The notes under the pieces: model-generated
What the model was told of the DNA's origin: nothing
Database searches by the model: none
Seen by the model: only the letters and a program-made list of their open reading frames with translations
NCBI GenBank assembly: GCA_030035585.1
Contig: CM057462.1
Coordinates: 63,336,734-63,400,733, forward strand
Direction of reading: 5' to 3'
DNA from: Dugong dugon
Lineage: Eukaryota; Chordata; Mammalia; Sirenia; Dugongidae
DNA length: 64,000 nucleotides
Translations under genes and position numbers: made by a program
Part shown: piece by piece, positions 10,196 through 21,299 of the stretch
How positions within the stretch are numbered: position 1 is the stretch's first letter
How the letters are laid out: each line of letters starts with the position of its first letter

Positions 10196-11229
10196 ATATA
10201 CATGTATATTTATACGTAAAGAATAACTTGCCATCTCCTCCCAGCATGTGCCAGACCACACAGATGAAGAAGGCCTGGGCCAAGAAGGTATCTGCAGAGT
10301 AGATCCTGAAGTTCTCTTTCTAGAATTGATACAGAAACTGGCCATTGTCTGACCTGCTCTCCTCTTTCCTTCTTTGGTTTCCTGACACTGGTTTGGTTCT
10401 CAGTTTGAACAAATTTCCAGTCTTCCTTCTTTGCTGCCCAGAATGATTAGTGCTCTTCCACCTGGCACAGAGTCTCTCCTACCTGGCACAGACTAATAAG
10501 CTGGTGATGGACATTTACGGGCTGGGTAAGAACACGAGGCCTCTGCCCTAGCCACCCTCAAGGGCATCTCTGACCAAGGGCACCTGGTTCTAAGAGTTGG
10601 CCTTGAACAGGCAAATCAGCATCCAGTATAGCAGAGTCATGAACTAGGGGTGAGGTCTCCGCCCAAGGTCCCCAGACACCTTTGCACAAACCAGACCTTA
10701 ACCCGAGAGCCAAGGACCCTGGAAGACGTCAGGAGGGGCTCCCACTGAAATAGTAGGCTTTGCTCATGAAGGGGTGTACATTTTTCTAAGGGGCAAGGCC
10801 ACAGTTTTCACCAGATTCTTCAATAGATCGGTGAACCCCAAATTGTTCACAACCACAGAAAGGTATGTCATCTCTTAAATCTTTAACTCTTGTTGCTCTT
10901 GCTTTCTATTTGCTTATCCCAAAGGTCCAGACAATCATATTGTGACCCTGTGGTGCCACTAAGAAGAAAATGCTGCCTAGTTTAGCTGAGAGAGGCTCCA
11001 GCCTGCTCTGGTTTTGAAGGATTTAATTGCCCAGTAGATCCAGAGCCTTCTCTTTTCTGCTGAGCTCTACCACTCAGACCCACATTCATTATGTGGGGGC
11101 TTCTGGGCAGAGGCCTCTGGAGAGGGAGGTGGCTTGACCCACTCCAGACGCACAAGGTCTCCCGGTCATGCCCTCTATTAGAGCATGGCTGGGCAGACCC
11201 CTCGGCCTTTCTCCTGGATTTTGAAAGGA
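10196..11229. other. Single-copy stretch
   Basis: No repeat, RNA or coding frame is evident. A splice-like pair brackets 10,404-10,525 (ttctcag before it, gtaagaac after it), but all three frames inside contain stops, so a coding exon is excluded. Confidence 0.4.
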
Positions 11230-11870
11230 TCAGGGTGAAGGCTGAAGCTTAGATTTTTGAGCAGAGGTAATTTCAGAAGGGGGAATCATAGCTTCAGGAA
11301 CTCTCTGGAGAATTTTCCTGATGCAAAGCTAACAAGACATTGTGATAATTTCTCTGGAGCTGGCCTCATTCCAAGTTGGATTTTAAACACAGATTATAAA
11401 GCAAACACCATCCCCCACAAGTATTAAAGAAGGGGGAAATAACAGAACGGGGGCTGCAAAAATGGTCTCTATTGTGGGACCAAAAGCCGTCAATCATGCA
11501 GGCTGACAGGCGTCAGAGATTGACAGACAGGCCCTCGTTCCTGACTTCAGTTATCAAGGGGAATGGGAAAAGTGTCTGCAAGAACATGTTAAATTGCTAA
11601 AGTCATTACCAGTCACCAATTACCAAAGAAAAGATAACAAGGTGTATTTTAGAAAAATCGATGCAACAACATGCATTTCAATACAGTGAGTTTTTTAGAA
11701 CTTTGGAAAACAAAACAAACTATTTAGGGAATACTCAATGGTTTTCAGTGAATACCAAACACTGGGCTTTGTAAAGTCATCAATATTCACTTTAGATTTT
11801 GTTCTGCTTAAGGGGAGCAAAGATCAAGAAAAACTAATGTACTTCATTTTTTTTTCTCCAGTTCTACCCA
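11230..11870. promoter_or_regulatory. Candidate conserved noncoding element with PBX/MEIS-type motifs
   Basis: This is repeat-free DNA with the texture of a conserved noncoding element. 11,489-11,530 packs gtcaatca (reverse of the PBX core tgattgac), two tgacag hexamers (MEIS/PREP/TGIF type) and gattgacag, one base from the PBX-PREP composite tgattgacag. Conservation cannot be shown from one sequence; function is inference. Confidence 0.35.
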
Positions 11871-12039
11871 AAGGACAGAAAGATGTCTGGTGGGCCAGGT
11901 GACTGTTCTGTGAATGCCCCAAAGAAGTCCTGGCTGGTCATTGATGGCCTTTCTTTGGCCTTGGGCATGGAGGGGGCACAGGTCAAGTAGGCAGTAGTAT
12001 GCTAGTCAGGTATAGGCGTCTGTCCCCCAGGACCCTTCT

Positions 12040-12381
12040 AAAGGATGCAGCAAAACTTCCTAATCAACTGCTCTGAGCCCTGCCCTGTACTGGGCTCTGG
12101 GGATGAAGGGATGAGGGACACTGTTCCTGTCCTGTTGGATCTTACCGTCTGGAGGAGGAGGAGACTGGACTCAGTGAACCATAGAACAAAGCAGAAGTGA
12201 GTTTTGATGTGAGTTACAAAATACAAGTAAGAATGTAGTGCACCAGGAAGCAAGAAAGGGAGAGGCTTCTGCAGCTGGAAGGAATCAGAGAAGGCCAAAG
12301 AGTGAAAAGAACATTCAAGCTGATTCTCAGAGAATGAGGACCTCTCTAATAGGAGAATGCAAATGCCTGAAAGGAGGCATG
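12040..12381 (+). other. Old repeat-like stretch
   Basis: Phrases such as 'tgtactgggctctggggatgaagg' and 'gaatgaggacctctctaatagg' resemble parts of ancient mammalian interspersed repeats, but the match is too diverged to name. No gene is seen. Confidence 0.35.
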
Positions 12382-12786
12382 TTACGGAATGAACTGTGTT
12401 CCCCAAAATTTATGTTGAAGCCCTAACCCCTGGTACCTGTCAAAGTGAGCTCGTTTGGAAATAAGGTCTTCGAAAGTGTTACCATTTAGGTTAACACAAG
12501 GTCATATTGGAGTAGGGTGGGTCCTAATCCAACCTAAATGGTGTCTTAGAAAAGAGGGGAAGAGATATTGAGAGAAGACAGCCATGTGATGCTGCAGCTG
12601 CAAGTCAAGAAACACCTGGAACTACCAGAAGTTAGCAGAGGAGTATGGGACAGATTCTCTCTCAAAGCCTCAGAAGGGATCAACACAGCTGACACCCTGA
12701 TCTTGCACTTTCAGCCTCCAGAATTTCTGTTCTTATAAGCCACCTAATTTGTGGTATTTTCTTATGGGAGCCCTAGGAAACTAATC
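12382..12786 (+). mobile_element. Complete solitary MaLR-type LTR
   Basis: It starts 'ttacggaatgaactgtgttcccc', runs through 'gggtgggtcctaatccaa' and 'ttcagcctccagaatttctg', and ends 'gagccctaggaaactaat'. No internal proviral sequence is attached, so it is a recombined solo LTR. Confidence 0.7.
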
Positions 12787-12799
12787 CCAGGAGAGTACA

Positions 12800-13130
12800 G
12801 CCAGACGTAAGTGAAAAGTCTCAAAGTGGGAGAGGGCAGTGAGATGACAAGGGAAAGGCAAGGATGGGATCCCTTGCAGTAGGCCTTAAATGACAGGCTG
12901 AGGTGTTTGGCCATTTTGGAGGCAGTGGGGAGCTACTAAAAGTGTTTTTGAGCTGGAGAGTAGAAAGACCAGAGTTGTGCTTTGGGAAGACAGCTCTGGG
13001 AGCCACGTAGAAGATGGGCAAAAAGATGATGTGTCTGGGAACTGTTGGAGTGCATTCTAGGAGAGGAGCTGAAGTCCTGGACAAGGGTGAGGGTAGTGAG
13101 GAAGACCCACAGGCTGCCCTCATTGCATGC
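12800..13130 (+). mobile_element. Old interspersed repeat, family not named
   Basis: It contains 'gtaggccttaaatgacaggctgagg' and 'gggagctactaaaagtgtttttgagc', matching the common mammalian repeat with the theme 'gggccttgtaggccatggtaag...gagcc...'. Diverged. Confidence 0.45.
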
Positions 13131-13212
13131 ATGAGCTCAAGATGCCGCTCCCTGGTCTCTGCCTCCAGAAAGCCTTTTCGCCTCTCCAGGCCCTACTTAG
13201 ATACCATGTCTG

Positions 13213-13673
13213 TGATGGTTAATTTTATGTGTCAACTTGTCAAGGCTATGGTTCCTAGTGATTTGGACAAACACTAGACTAGTTGCTGTTCCATAATGTA
13301 ATCTAATACAATGTAATCAATCAGTTGAAAACGGAGTTTCCTTAGAGTGTGGTCTGCCTCCAGACTATAAGTAGATATTTTATCAGAACTCACTCTCTCT
13401 CTCTACTCTGCACTCTTTCTGTCACCTGACCTATGGATCTTGGGACACAGTCTGTAGAATTCTCCAGCTTGATGCCTGACCTACAAAATTTTGGACTTGC
13501 CAGCCCCTCACAATCCTATGAGCCAGTAGGAGTCTCCCGCCTGTTGCCAGACCTATGGATTTTGGAGTTGCCAGCACCCACAATCGCGTGAGCCAACCCC
13601 TTGAACTAAATCTGTATATATACACACAGATATCTCACTGGTTCTGTTTCTCCAGAGAACCTTGACTAAGACA
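13213..13673 (+). mobile_element. Solitary LTR, MLT1-like
   Basis: It starts 'gtgatggttaattttatgtg' and ends 'ggttctgtttctccagagaa...ttgactaag', the terminal blocks of a MaLR-type LTR. A related LTR lies in the opposite orientation at 14,810-15,300, sharing 'cacaatcgcgtgagccaa'-like and 'tcctgacctgcaaa'-like blocks. Confidence 0.65.
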
Positions 13674-14204
13674 ATGTCCTCATGCTGCCTCTCCCCATCC
13701 ACTGTTAGAATATCTCCCTCCTTCTTGGCCTCCAAGGCTCTCTGTTGAGGGGCCCACCATGTATGAGCTTCAGTTACTCACCACAGTTGCCACAATAGTC
13801 CAGGTTAGAAGCTCTGTAGCCCCATCACATACTGTATCTCTGCGGCTCTTCCAGTGCACAGTGCAGCCAGACAGCAGGAAAGGGTTAAACAGCAAAACCC
13901 TGAATGGGGGACGCGTTCATGGGAAAGCTCAAGAAACATCAGGGCCGTTGTGAATTTGCCCAATGGGCCCCTTATTTTCAACTTGGACCCAATCTGCAAA
14001 AACGAACTTATGTGACTGGATGAAATAAGACTTATAAACCCTTCATGACCTTGTCGTGTGAGCAGGACCTGGAGGCAGGAGGCTGAGAGTGCCCAGGGGG
14101 AGAGAAAGAGCTGCCGGGCCTCAGAAATAGAAAGTTATAGGAGGGAGGCAGAGGCCTTTGCAGTCAGCATTGGAGGAGACAATCCCTTTACATATGATTG
14201 GTAG
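13674..14204. other. No recognised feature
   Basis: Small overlapping frames only; no domain or repeat recognised. Confidence 0.4.
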
Positions 14205-14345
14205 GTAGCATGACCACATCATTAATTGTCCAAACAGGGGCACATTTAAAGGTGAAAAGGACACCATCTATAATTACAACACAACTTCAGGCTAAACTGG
14301 GATTGTGCCTGAAAAGATACAGTGTATGGTCACAGTCATGATAGG
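14205..14345. mobile_element. MER53-like palindromic DNA transposon
   Basis: The ends 'tagcatgaccacat' and 'gtatggtcac' are inverted relative to each other, and the inside shows 'ttgtccaaacaggggcac' and 'aaactgggattgtgcctg', as in small nonautonomous MER53-type elements. Name from memory. Confidence 0.5.
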
Positions 14346-14809
14346 CACTGCTGCTAGCTTACCTCCCTGTCCCCCACCACGACTCCTTATATTTCATCGG
14401 TGGGAGAGAACCTCCACTCTTGGCCTGTCTCCACTCCTTACATCCTCCTCCTCCTCCCCATAGGTGGATTTGGAATAAGGACTGAGTGAGGCTCAGCCCC
14501 TTCCAGGCTCTTTGTCGATAGAGCAGCTGTCCTCGGGACCTGGTATTCTGTATTCCTCCATGTAGTCAGCATAATAGGCAGGTCTGCCCTTGTAGAAGGG
14601 GCAAGCTTGTCTAATTGGCCAGTGACTGGGTGGGGAGAAAATATATGGGAGTTCAATTTGACCACTGACCTAAATACAGTCTTTAATCAGCCTTAGCAAA
14701 GACAGACCTGATATTTTCAGTTGTTTGTCTGATTCTAGTATCTTTTTCTCAGTTGATTCTATACTCCAGCAGGGAGTGTGATGCTCACTCCCCTAAACAC
14801 AGTATCTGT
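14346..14809. other. No recognised feature
   Basis: Unique-looking DNA; a 75-codon minus-strand frame at 14,438-14,665 has no recognisable domain. Confidence 0.4.
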
Positions 14810-14841
14810 CATATATATGTATGCATGTATGTGTGTGTGTA

Positions 14842-14872
<31 letters not shown>

Positions 14873-15300
14873 GCATATATGCAGAGAGAGAGGGAGAGAA
14901 ATTTACTTCAAGGAAATGGCTCAGGCAATTGTGGGGGCTGGCAAATTCCAAGTTCATAGGTCAGGCAGTGGGCTGGAGACCTTTGCTGGCTCACAAGATT
15001 ATGGGGTTGCTGAATCCAAAATTTGCAGGTCAGGAGATAGACTTCTACAGGCTTATGTCCCACGAGCCAGGGGTCAGGCGACAAGAAGAGTGTAGGGACA
15101 AGAAACAGTGAGTTTTGCCAGAGCATTCATTTATATCCTGGAGGCAGACTACACCCCAAGGAAACTCCCCTTTCAACTGATTGGCCGGGCACATCAGAGC
15201 ACATCATAGAACGTGATTACATTGTATTACATTATGGAAGAGTGAACAGTCCAGAGTCTGCCAAACGACTGAGAATCTGTGTATCTAATCCCCCTCTACC
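14810..15300 (-). mobile_element. Solitary LTR with an expanded TA/TG microsatellite
   Basis: Minus-strand LTR of the same type as 13,213-13,673: read in reverse it shows 'cttgtgagccag', 'ttggattcagcaa' and an end region near 'taaatttctctccctctctc'. A (TG)n/(TA)n tract of about 60 bp at 14,821-14,880 has grown in the place where the other copy has 'tatatatacacacagatat'. Confidence 0.6.
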
Positions 15301-15458
15301 TCTCTCTTATAAGGGCACTTGTAATGGCATTTAGGGTCAACTGATAAACCAGGATAATTTCCCCGCTTCAAAATCCTTCATTTAATCACACCTGCAAAAA
15401 TTACCATTTAAGGTAATATTCACCGGTTCCAAAGATTAGGACCATTCAGTCCACTACA

Positions 15459-15460
<2 letters not shown>
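15300..15460 (-). mobile_element. MaLR-type LTR fragment
   Basis: 'cttataagggcacttgtaatgg', 'aaccaggataatttcc' and 'ttaatcacacctgcaaa' match the end of the reverse-oriented LTR at 8,991-9,448. Confidence 0.55.
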
Positions 15461-15461
<1 letters not shown>

Positions 15462-15498
<37 letters not shown>

Positions 15499-15509
15499 AG
15501 AGAGAGAGA
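15462..15509. repeat. (TG)n and (GA)n microsatellite
   Basis: About 16 TG units followed by a short GA run. Likely polymorphic. Confidence 0.95.
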
Positions 15510-15716
15510 ATGTTGGTGGGAATGATATGGAATAGGAAAAGAAAGCATACAGCCTGTTTCACTTATACAAATTACCTTCCAAGACAAAACATCTTGTAAT
15601 TTGGTCTAAACGATCTTTGTGAAAGCTTGTCCCAAAGTTTCCCCTATACTTCTTGGAGGAAGAATAGCCCTTTTACAAACTCATAGAACACTGAGAGCTG
15701 CCCGGGCTTTTATTAT

Positions 15717-15843
15717 CCAGCAAACTACAGGCCCATTGGCCAAATTTAGCCCTGTTTTTCAGAGTTGTGTGGTTGTGACAGAAACGGTATGTTTCTCAAA
15801 GCCATCTATCAGATCCTTTACAGAAAAGGTGTGCCACCCCTGG
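15717..15843 (+). mobile_element. hAT-type MER element fragment
   Basis: 'cagcaaactacaggcccattggccaaat' and 'ggtgtgccacccctgg' are the two ends of a common mammalian hAT element; the inside is shortened. A second copy lies at 52,985-53,195. Confidence 0.55.
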
Positions 15844-16008
15844 CTTAGACCAATGCCTCCACCATACAGATGGGGGAACCTCCCAGGAGGAAAGGTGACT
15901 TCAGGGCTGATTCCAGACCTTCGAGCACTGTGCTCTTTCCCACGCTGACACTTCACCAGGGCTCCTCTCTGCTAGGCCTCACCTTTTCTTGGGCATAAGA
16001 ATGGGTCA

Positions 16009-16185
16009 GGAGCTCTGGTGAAGTAGTTGTTAAGTGCTCTGCTGCCAACTGAGCAGTTCAAACCACCAGCTTCTCCGTGGGAAAAAGAAGTGGTGGTCTG
16101 CTTCTGTAAAGATTACAGCCTTGAAAAACTGATGGGGAAGTTCTACTCTGTCCTATAGGGTAGCTATAGTCAGAATCAGCCATGT
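16009..16185 (+). mobile_element. AfroSINE
   Basis: Plus-strand copy beginning 'ggagctctggtg', with 'gtaaagattacagccttg' and the mid-section; the tail is degraded. Confidence 0.9.
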
Positions 16186-16600
16186 GGATGGATGGAGCCC
16201 AGTTCCTCAGAAGTCAGATTCAGGCAGATTTCAGCTTTCTATAAGGAAGATCTTCTGTCAGGGGCTGCCTTGAGAGAGAATGAGCTCCCTGCTCCTGGAG
16301 AGGTTCAGGAAGATGCTGGATACCTTCTGGGTGAGGATCCCCAGAGCCTGCCATGGATGAATGGATGAATAACTGGATGAAAAAATGATGTGGTCAAAGT
16401 GTTTTCAAGTCCTAAGCTGGGATGGTGTCTCCCAGGCCTAGGAACACTGGAAACCTTGAGCTGGGGCAGCAATAAGGATCCCAGAGACCCCCACCCAGCA
16501 TGCAAACCTCTGGCCTGGGACCAATATGGGGTTCAACCCCCTAACTCTCCACTTCCTGGGAGGCCTCAGGAAAACGGGAAAGTTTGCAGAAGCAGCTGAG
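16186..16600. other. No recognised feature
   Basis: Unique DNA with chance frames only. Confidence 0.4.
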
Positions 16601-16910
16601 CTGGTGAGTCCCACAGGTGACTCTCAGAGAGGTGCGGAGGGACTATGGGGCCTGTAATGATGACTAATTTGCAGCTTATTAATGTGGCAGTAATTAAGAA
16701 TATTCATTTTATTAAAAGCCGTTTATTGTAATAGTGCATGCAAATCTGGAGACTGGCATTGTGCTCACGTACCAATCGACACAGGTCTATTGTGGCTCTG
16801 TGGATGGCAGGTCGCTGCGTCACTAATTGTGAAGAGTTTAGGGTCTAATTTTAAACCCTTTTAATTCCATTGGAAATAATTGCCTTAATGAAATTCAAAG
16901 TACTCAGAGG
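16600..16910. promoter_or_regulatory. Candidate conserved noncoding element, homeodomain/POU-type motifs
   Basis: Repeat-free AT-rich DNA with a perfect octamer atgcaaat (16,738-16,745), taattaag and several taat cores, and tgcgtcac. The texture contrasts with the repeat-rich flanks. Its status as an enhancer is inference only. Confidence 0.35.
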
Positions 16911-17139
16911 CAGTCACAGAGAAGGTGGATGAGGGCCTCCCCCCAGCCCCTGGGGAGCAGGGCTCTCAGAGCTGTGGAGGGAGCTGTACTAGAGGAAGGC
17001 CCCAGTGAAGGCTGGTGAAGTCCCTTGAGAGCCAGCCCCTGTCTGCAGTGGGCTGAGGCTGGGGAGGAGCTGGCCTGGGTGGAGAGGGACTGCAGGAGGA
17101 GAGCATGGTCTGAATAAGCCGTCCTGTAAGCCACACAGG

Positions 17140-17422
17140 TCCCTAGGTGGCACAAACGGTTGGCACTTATTCTTCTCTGTCATATAGGGCCGCTATGAGT
17201 CAGATTAGACTCACAGGCATACAGCAACCACAACTAACGTAAAGGTTGGCAGTTTAAACCTACCCAGTGTTTCAATAGAAGAAAGGCCTGGTGACCTGCT
17301 TCCATAAAGATTACAACCAAGAAACCCCTGTGGAGCACAGTTCTACTCCAACACATGCGGTCTCCATGAGTCAGAATAGACTTGGTAGCAATGGGTTTGG
17401 TTTATTTGTTTATTTCTTTTTG
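17140..17422 (+). mobile_element. AfroSINE invaded by a 5'-truncated SINE
   Basis: The outer copy is bracketed by the 14-bp target duplication gtaagYcacacagg (17,126-17,139 and 17,423-17,436). Between its head and its middle sits an extra SINE 3' segment (about 17,169-17,236: 'ctctgtcatatagggccgc' to 'caaccacaac'). The simplest reading is a truncated SINE inserted into an older one. Confidence 0.85.
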
Positions 17423-17610
17423 GTAAGTCACACAGGGTTAGGATTTCCAGAGAGGAGAGTAGGGTCTCTTCCCAGATAACGGATGTCCTTACCTCCAATG
17501 GCATCATTGACTCACTGGGACATCCCAGCTGAACCCAGGAATTGTCTTCAATATGACAGAACTCACTGAAGGCTTTCTGCTTTCAGGCACTCTATCAAAC
17601 ACTTAACCCG

Positions 17611-18130
17611 TTGTCTTAGTCATCTAGTACTGCTCTGACAGAAACACCACAAACAGATGACTTTAACAAAGAGGAATTTATTTTCTCACAGTCTAGTAGG
17701 CTTCAAGTCCAAATTCAGGGCATCAGCTCCAGGGGAAGACTTTCTGCCTCTATCGGCTCTGGAGGAAGGTCCTCTTCATCATCAGTCTTCGCCTGGACTA
17801 GAAGCTTCTCTGTGCAGGAACCTCGGGTTCAAAGACACGCTCTGCTCCCAGTGCTGCTTTCTTGGTGGTATGAGGTTCCCAATTCTCTGCTTATTTCCCT
17901 TTCCTTTTATCTCCTGTAAGATAAAACGTGGTGCAGGCCACACCCCAAGGAAACTCCCTTTCCATTGGATCAGGGATGTGACCTTTGTAAGTGTGTTACA
18001 ATCTCACCCTAATCCTCTTTGACATAAAATTACAATCACAAAATGGAGGACAACTACACAATACTGAGGAATCATAGCCCAGCTAAACTGATATACACGT
18101 TTTTGGGGAGACATAATTCAATCCATGACA
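17611..18130 (-). mobile_element. Solitary LTR
   Basis: Starts 'gttgtcttagtcatctagtactgc' and ends 'ttggggagacataattcaatcc', reverse-oriented LTR ends of a MaLR-like family; the centre looks lineage-specific. No internal genes are attached. Confidence 0.6.
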
Positions 18131-18134
18131 CCTG

Positions 18135-18285
18135 TATTACCTCATTTAATCCTCACAACCATCTTATGAAGTGGATAGCATCATTTTCTCCATTTTGTCA
18201 ATGAGGCAACTGAGTCTGGGAGAGGATCAGTATCTCTGCCAAAGTTAAACAGGTTAAGTGGCAGAGACAGACATGAACTAAAATT
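18135..18285 (+). mobile_element. MIR SINE
   Basis: MIR blocks 'tcatttaatcctcacaacc', 'tttctccattttgtcaatgagg' and 'aggttaagtggcagagac'. Confidence 0.75.
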
Positions 18286-18465
18286 TTTCCATCTCTCTTC
18301 TCAGGGTTGTGCATGCAGTCTATATCCTGCAGAGGTGGTTCTGGAGCCAGCATCAAGTAACTCAGGTGGAGCCAGCATCAGCTGTTGCATAGCAACGCTT
18401 GTGCAAACTACTCTTTCCTCATATCAATTCTTCCAACAACCTGAGTGACCTAGAAGTGGACCCTT

Positions 18466-18870
18466 CCCCTGGTTGGTGATCAAATTCACCTGGGGAGCTT
18501 TAAAAATGCAGATCGCTGGGTCCTACCCCAGATATAGGGAGCCTTGGTGACGCAGTGGTTAAGCACTTGACTGTTAACTGAAAGGTTGGCTGTTCAAACC
18601 CACCTAGTGGCTCTGGGGGAGAAAAAACCTAGTGATCTGCTCCTGTAAAGATTATAGCCTAGGAAACCCCTATGGGGTCGTTCTACTCTGTCACATAGGG
18701 TCGAAAATTGACTCAACTGTACCTAACCACAACAACGCCAGATGGCAAGGAATCAGGATTTTCAGGGATTGGGGACTGAGAATCTTTACCTTTTACACGC
18801 TCCCCATGTGATTTTGATGTGATTAGTCCATGAACTGGCTTTAGGGAACCCTTGCCACAGACTGGTGTCT
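18466..18870 (+). mobile_element. hAT-Charlie nonautonomous element (MER58/MER5-like), split by a SINE
   Basis: 'aaattcacctggggagctttaaaaatgc' on the left and 'acgctccccatgtgattttgatg' on the right are the inverted halves of a MER58/MER5-type element. An AfroSINE lies between them. Confidence 0.65.
18537..18735 (+). mobile_element. AfroSINE
   Basis: Full-length plus-strand copy from 'gggagccttggtgacgcag' to a 'cctaaccacaacaac' tail, inserted in the hAT element. Confidence 0.93.
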
Positions 18871-18938
18871 TCTGGATTTTTCATCCCCAGCACTGAGCCT
18901 AGCCCATGGCATGTAATAGGTGCTGCTAAGAGCCTGTT

Positions 18939-19145
18939 ACAAGGAACCCTGGTGGCGCAGTGGTTAAGCACTTGACTGCTAACCAAAAGGTCAGCAGTTC
19001 TAACCCACCAGCTGCTCCATGGGAGAAAGATGTGGCAGTCTGCATCTGTAAAGATTTACAGCCTTGGAAACCCTATGGGGCAGTTCTACTCTGTCTTACA
19101 GAGTTGCTATAAGTTGGAATCAATTAGACGGCAATGGTTTTTTTT
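18939..19145 (+). mobile_element. AfroSINE
   Basis: Full-length copy flanked by agcctgtt (18,931-18,938 and 19,147-19,154), ending in a T-rich 'caatggtttttttt' tail, which marks a different subfamily from the (caa)n-tailed copies. Confidence 0.93.
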
Positions 19146-19210
19146 GAGCCTGTTGAGGGCAGCTCACTATCACTGGTCAACATCTTTTGCTGAGTGCCAG
19201 TGTAGCTTTT

Positions 19211-19325
19211 GAACTACTTCCAAAAAATCAGCCACTGAAAACCCTATGGAGCACAGTTCTACTCTGACCTGTGTGGGGTCTCCATGAGTTGGGATCAACT
19301 CAACAGCAACTGGTTTTTGGATTTT
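19211..19325 (+). mobile_element. Short RTE/SINE mosaic
   Basis: It begins with an RTE 5' segment ('aaatcagccactgaaaacc') joined directly to the SINE 3' part ('agttctactctgacc' to 'caactggtttttgg'). It is flanked by agtgtagctttt (19,199-19,210 and 19,326-19,337). It is shorter than the composite at 42,280. Confidence 0.7.
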
Positions 19326-19336
19326 AGTGTAGCTTT

Positions 19337-21110
19337 TTTTGTTGCTGTTTATTGTTGTAGTTTAAGTGTAAGTTTACATTTAAGTCAGTCTCTTATACAA
19401 AAATTTATACGTACATTGTTATGCGACCCTAATTGCTCTCCCTATACTGTGACAGCACATTCCTCCTTTCCACCCCTGATTTCCCATGTCCATTCAACCG
19501 GCTCCTAACCCTTTTTGTCTTCTCATCTCACCTTTGCACAGAAGCTGTCCGTTTAGTCTCATGTGTCTATTTGAGCTAAGAAGCACGCTCTTCACAAGTA
19601 TCATTTTATGTTCCACAGTCCACTCCAATCTTCGTCTGAAGAGTTGGCCTCAGAAATTGTTTTAGTTCTGGGCTGATAGAGAGTTCGGGGGCCATGCCTT
19701 CTGGGGTTCCTCCAGTCTCAGTCAGACCATTAAGTCTGATCTTTTTACTAGAATTTGAGTTCTGCACCTTACCTTTCTCCTGCTCCATCAGGGACTCTCT
19801 GTTGTGTTCCCTGTCAGGGTGGTCATTGGTGGTAGCCGGGCACCATCTAGTTCTTCTGGTCTCAGGCTGATGAAGTCTCTGGTCTATGTAGCTCTTTCTG
19901 TCTCTTGGGTTAATACTTTCCTTGTGTCTTTGGTGTTCTTCATTCTCCTTTATTCCAGGTGGTTGGGACCAACTGATGCATCTTAGATGGCTGCCTGCAA
20001 GCTTTTAAGACCCCAGACGCCACTCAAAAAGTAGGATGCAGAACATTTTCTTAATAAACTTTGTTATGCCAATTGACCTAGATGTCCCCTGAAAGCATGG
20101 TCCCCAGACCCATACCCCTGCTACTCTTTCCCTCGAAGTGTTTGATTGTATTCAGGAAACTTCTTAGCTTTGGTTTAGTCCAGTTGTGCTGACTTCCCCT
20201 GTAGTGTGTGCTGTCCTTCCCTTCACCTAAGATAATTCTTACCTACTATCTGGTTAGTGAATAACACTCACTCTCCCTCCCCACCCTCATAGCCATCAAA
20301 GAATGTTTTCTTCTGTGTTTAAACCTTTTCTTGAGTTCTTATAGTAGTAGTCTTATACAATATTTGCCTTCCTGTGACTGATTAAATTCACTCTGCGTAA
20401 TACCCTCCAGATTCCTCCATGTTATGTTTCACGGCTACATCATTGTTTTTTATCATTGGGTAGTATTCCATTGTATGGATATAGCATAATTTGCTTATCC
20501 ATTCGTACATTGATGGGCACCTAAGTTGTTTCCATCTTTTTGCTACTGTGAACAGTGCTGCAATGAACATGGGTGTGCATGTATCTATCTGTGTGACGGC
20601 TCTTATTTCTCTAGGATATATTCCAAGGAGCAGCATTGCTGGATTGTATGGTACTTCTATTTCTAGCTTTTTAAGGCAGTGCCAAATCAATTTCCAAAGT
20701 GGTTGTACCATTTTACATTCCCACCAACAGTGTATAAGTTGTTCCAGTCTCTCCACAACCTCTACAGCATTTATTATTTTGTGTTTTTTGGATTAATGCT
20801 AGCATTGTTGGGGTGAGATGATATCTCATTGTAGTTTTGATCTGCATTTCTCTAATAGCTAATGATCGTGAGCATTTCTTCATGTGTCTGTTAGCTGCCT
20901 GAATGTCTTCTTTGGCGAAGTGCTGGTTCATATCCCTTCCCCATTTTTTAATTGGGTTATTTTTCTTTTTGTTGTTGAGGTTTTGCAGTATCTTGTAGAT
21001 TTTAGAGATTAGATGCTGATCGGATTTGTCGTAGCCAAAAATTTTTTCCGTCTGTATGTTGTCTTTTGACTCTTTTGGTGAAGTTTTTTGATGAGCATAA
21101 GTGTTTTGGT
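19337..21110 (-). mobile_element. 5'-truncated L1
   Basis: A minus-strand L1 3' part of 1,774 bp flanked by the 15-bp target duplication ttttagtgtagcttt (19,322-19,336 and 21,111-21,125). It contains the last part of ORF2 and a 3' UTR of about 1 kb related to that of the L1 at 27,314. It jumped into the SINE-flanking duplication just upstream, so it is younger than that mosaic. Confidence 0.93.
20388..20931 (-). pseudogene. L1 ORF2 C-terminal fragment
   Basis: Two overlapping minus-strand frames encode the extreme C-terminus of L1 ORF2p. The upstream one (20,713-20,931) has '[20 protein letters not shown]', and the downstream one (20,388-20,756) has the '[14 protein letters not shown]' and '[11 protein letters not shown]' blocks plus the terminal 'ESGGYYAE'. 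One frameshift separates them. The endonuclease and reverse-transcriptase domains are missing through 5' truncation, so the copy cannot move itself. At the codon where this copy has CGA (arginine after KKCS), the long L1 at 27,314 has TGA. Confidence 0.9.
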
Positions 21111-21299
21111 TTTTAGTGTAGCTTTATGAGCAAGATGTTCTGGAGGCACAGTGATAAGAAACTACTTTTGAATGAAGGTAGAGGTAGAGCTGGGCAAGAC
21201 TTCACAGAAATAAATAAGTAGGATCCAGGGAAGCAGGGAAAGGGCATGTCAGAAACGGGAACAATATGAGCAAAGGCTTGGAAACTTGAAAATCCATGG

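Noticed and set aside
10404-10525. Possible internal exon with splice-like ends
   Set aside because: All three frames have stops and no other exon-like partner is visible.
14821-14880. AT-rich origin or promoter
   Set aside because: It is a TG/TA microsatellite that grew inside an LTR.
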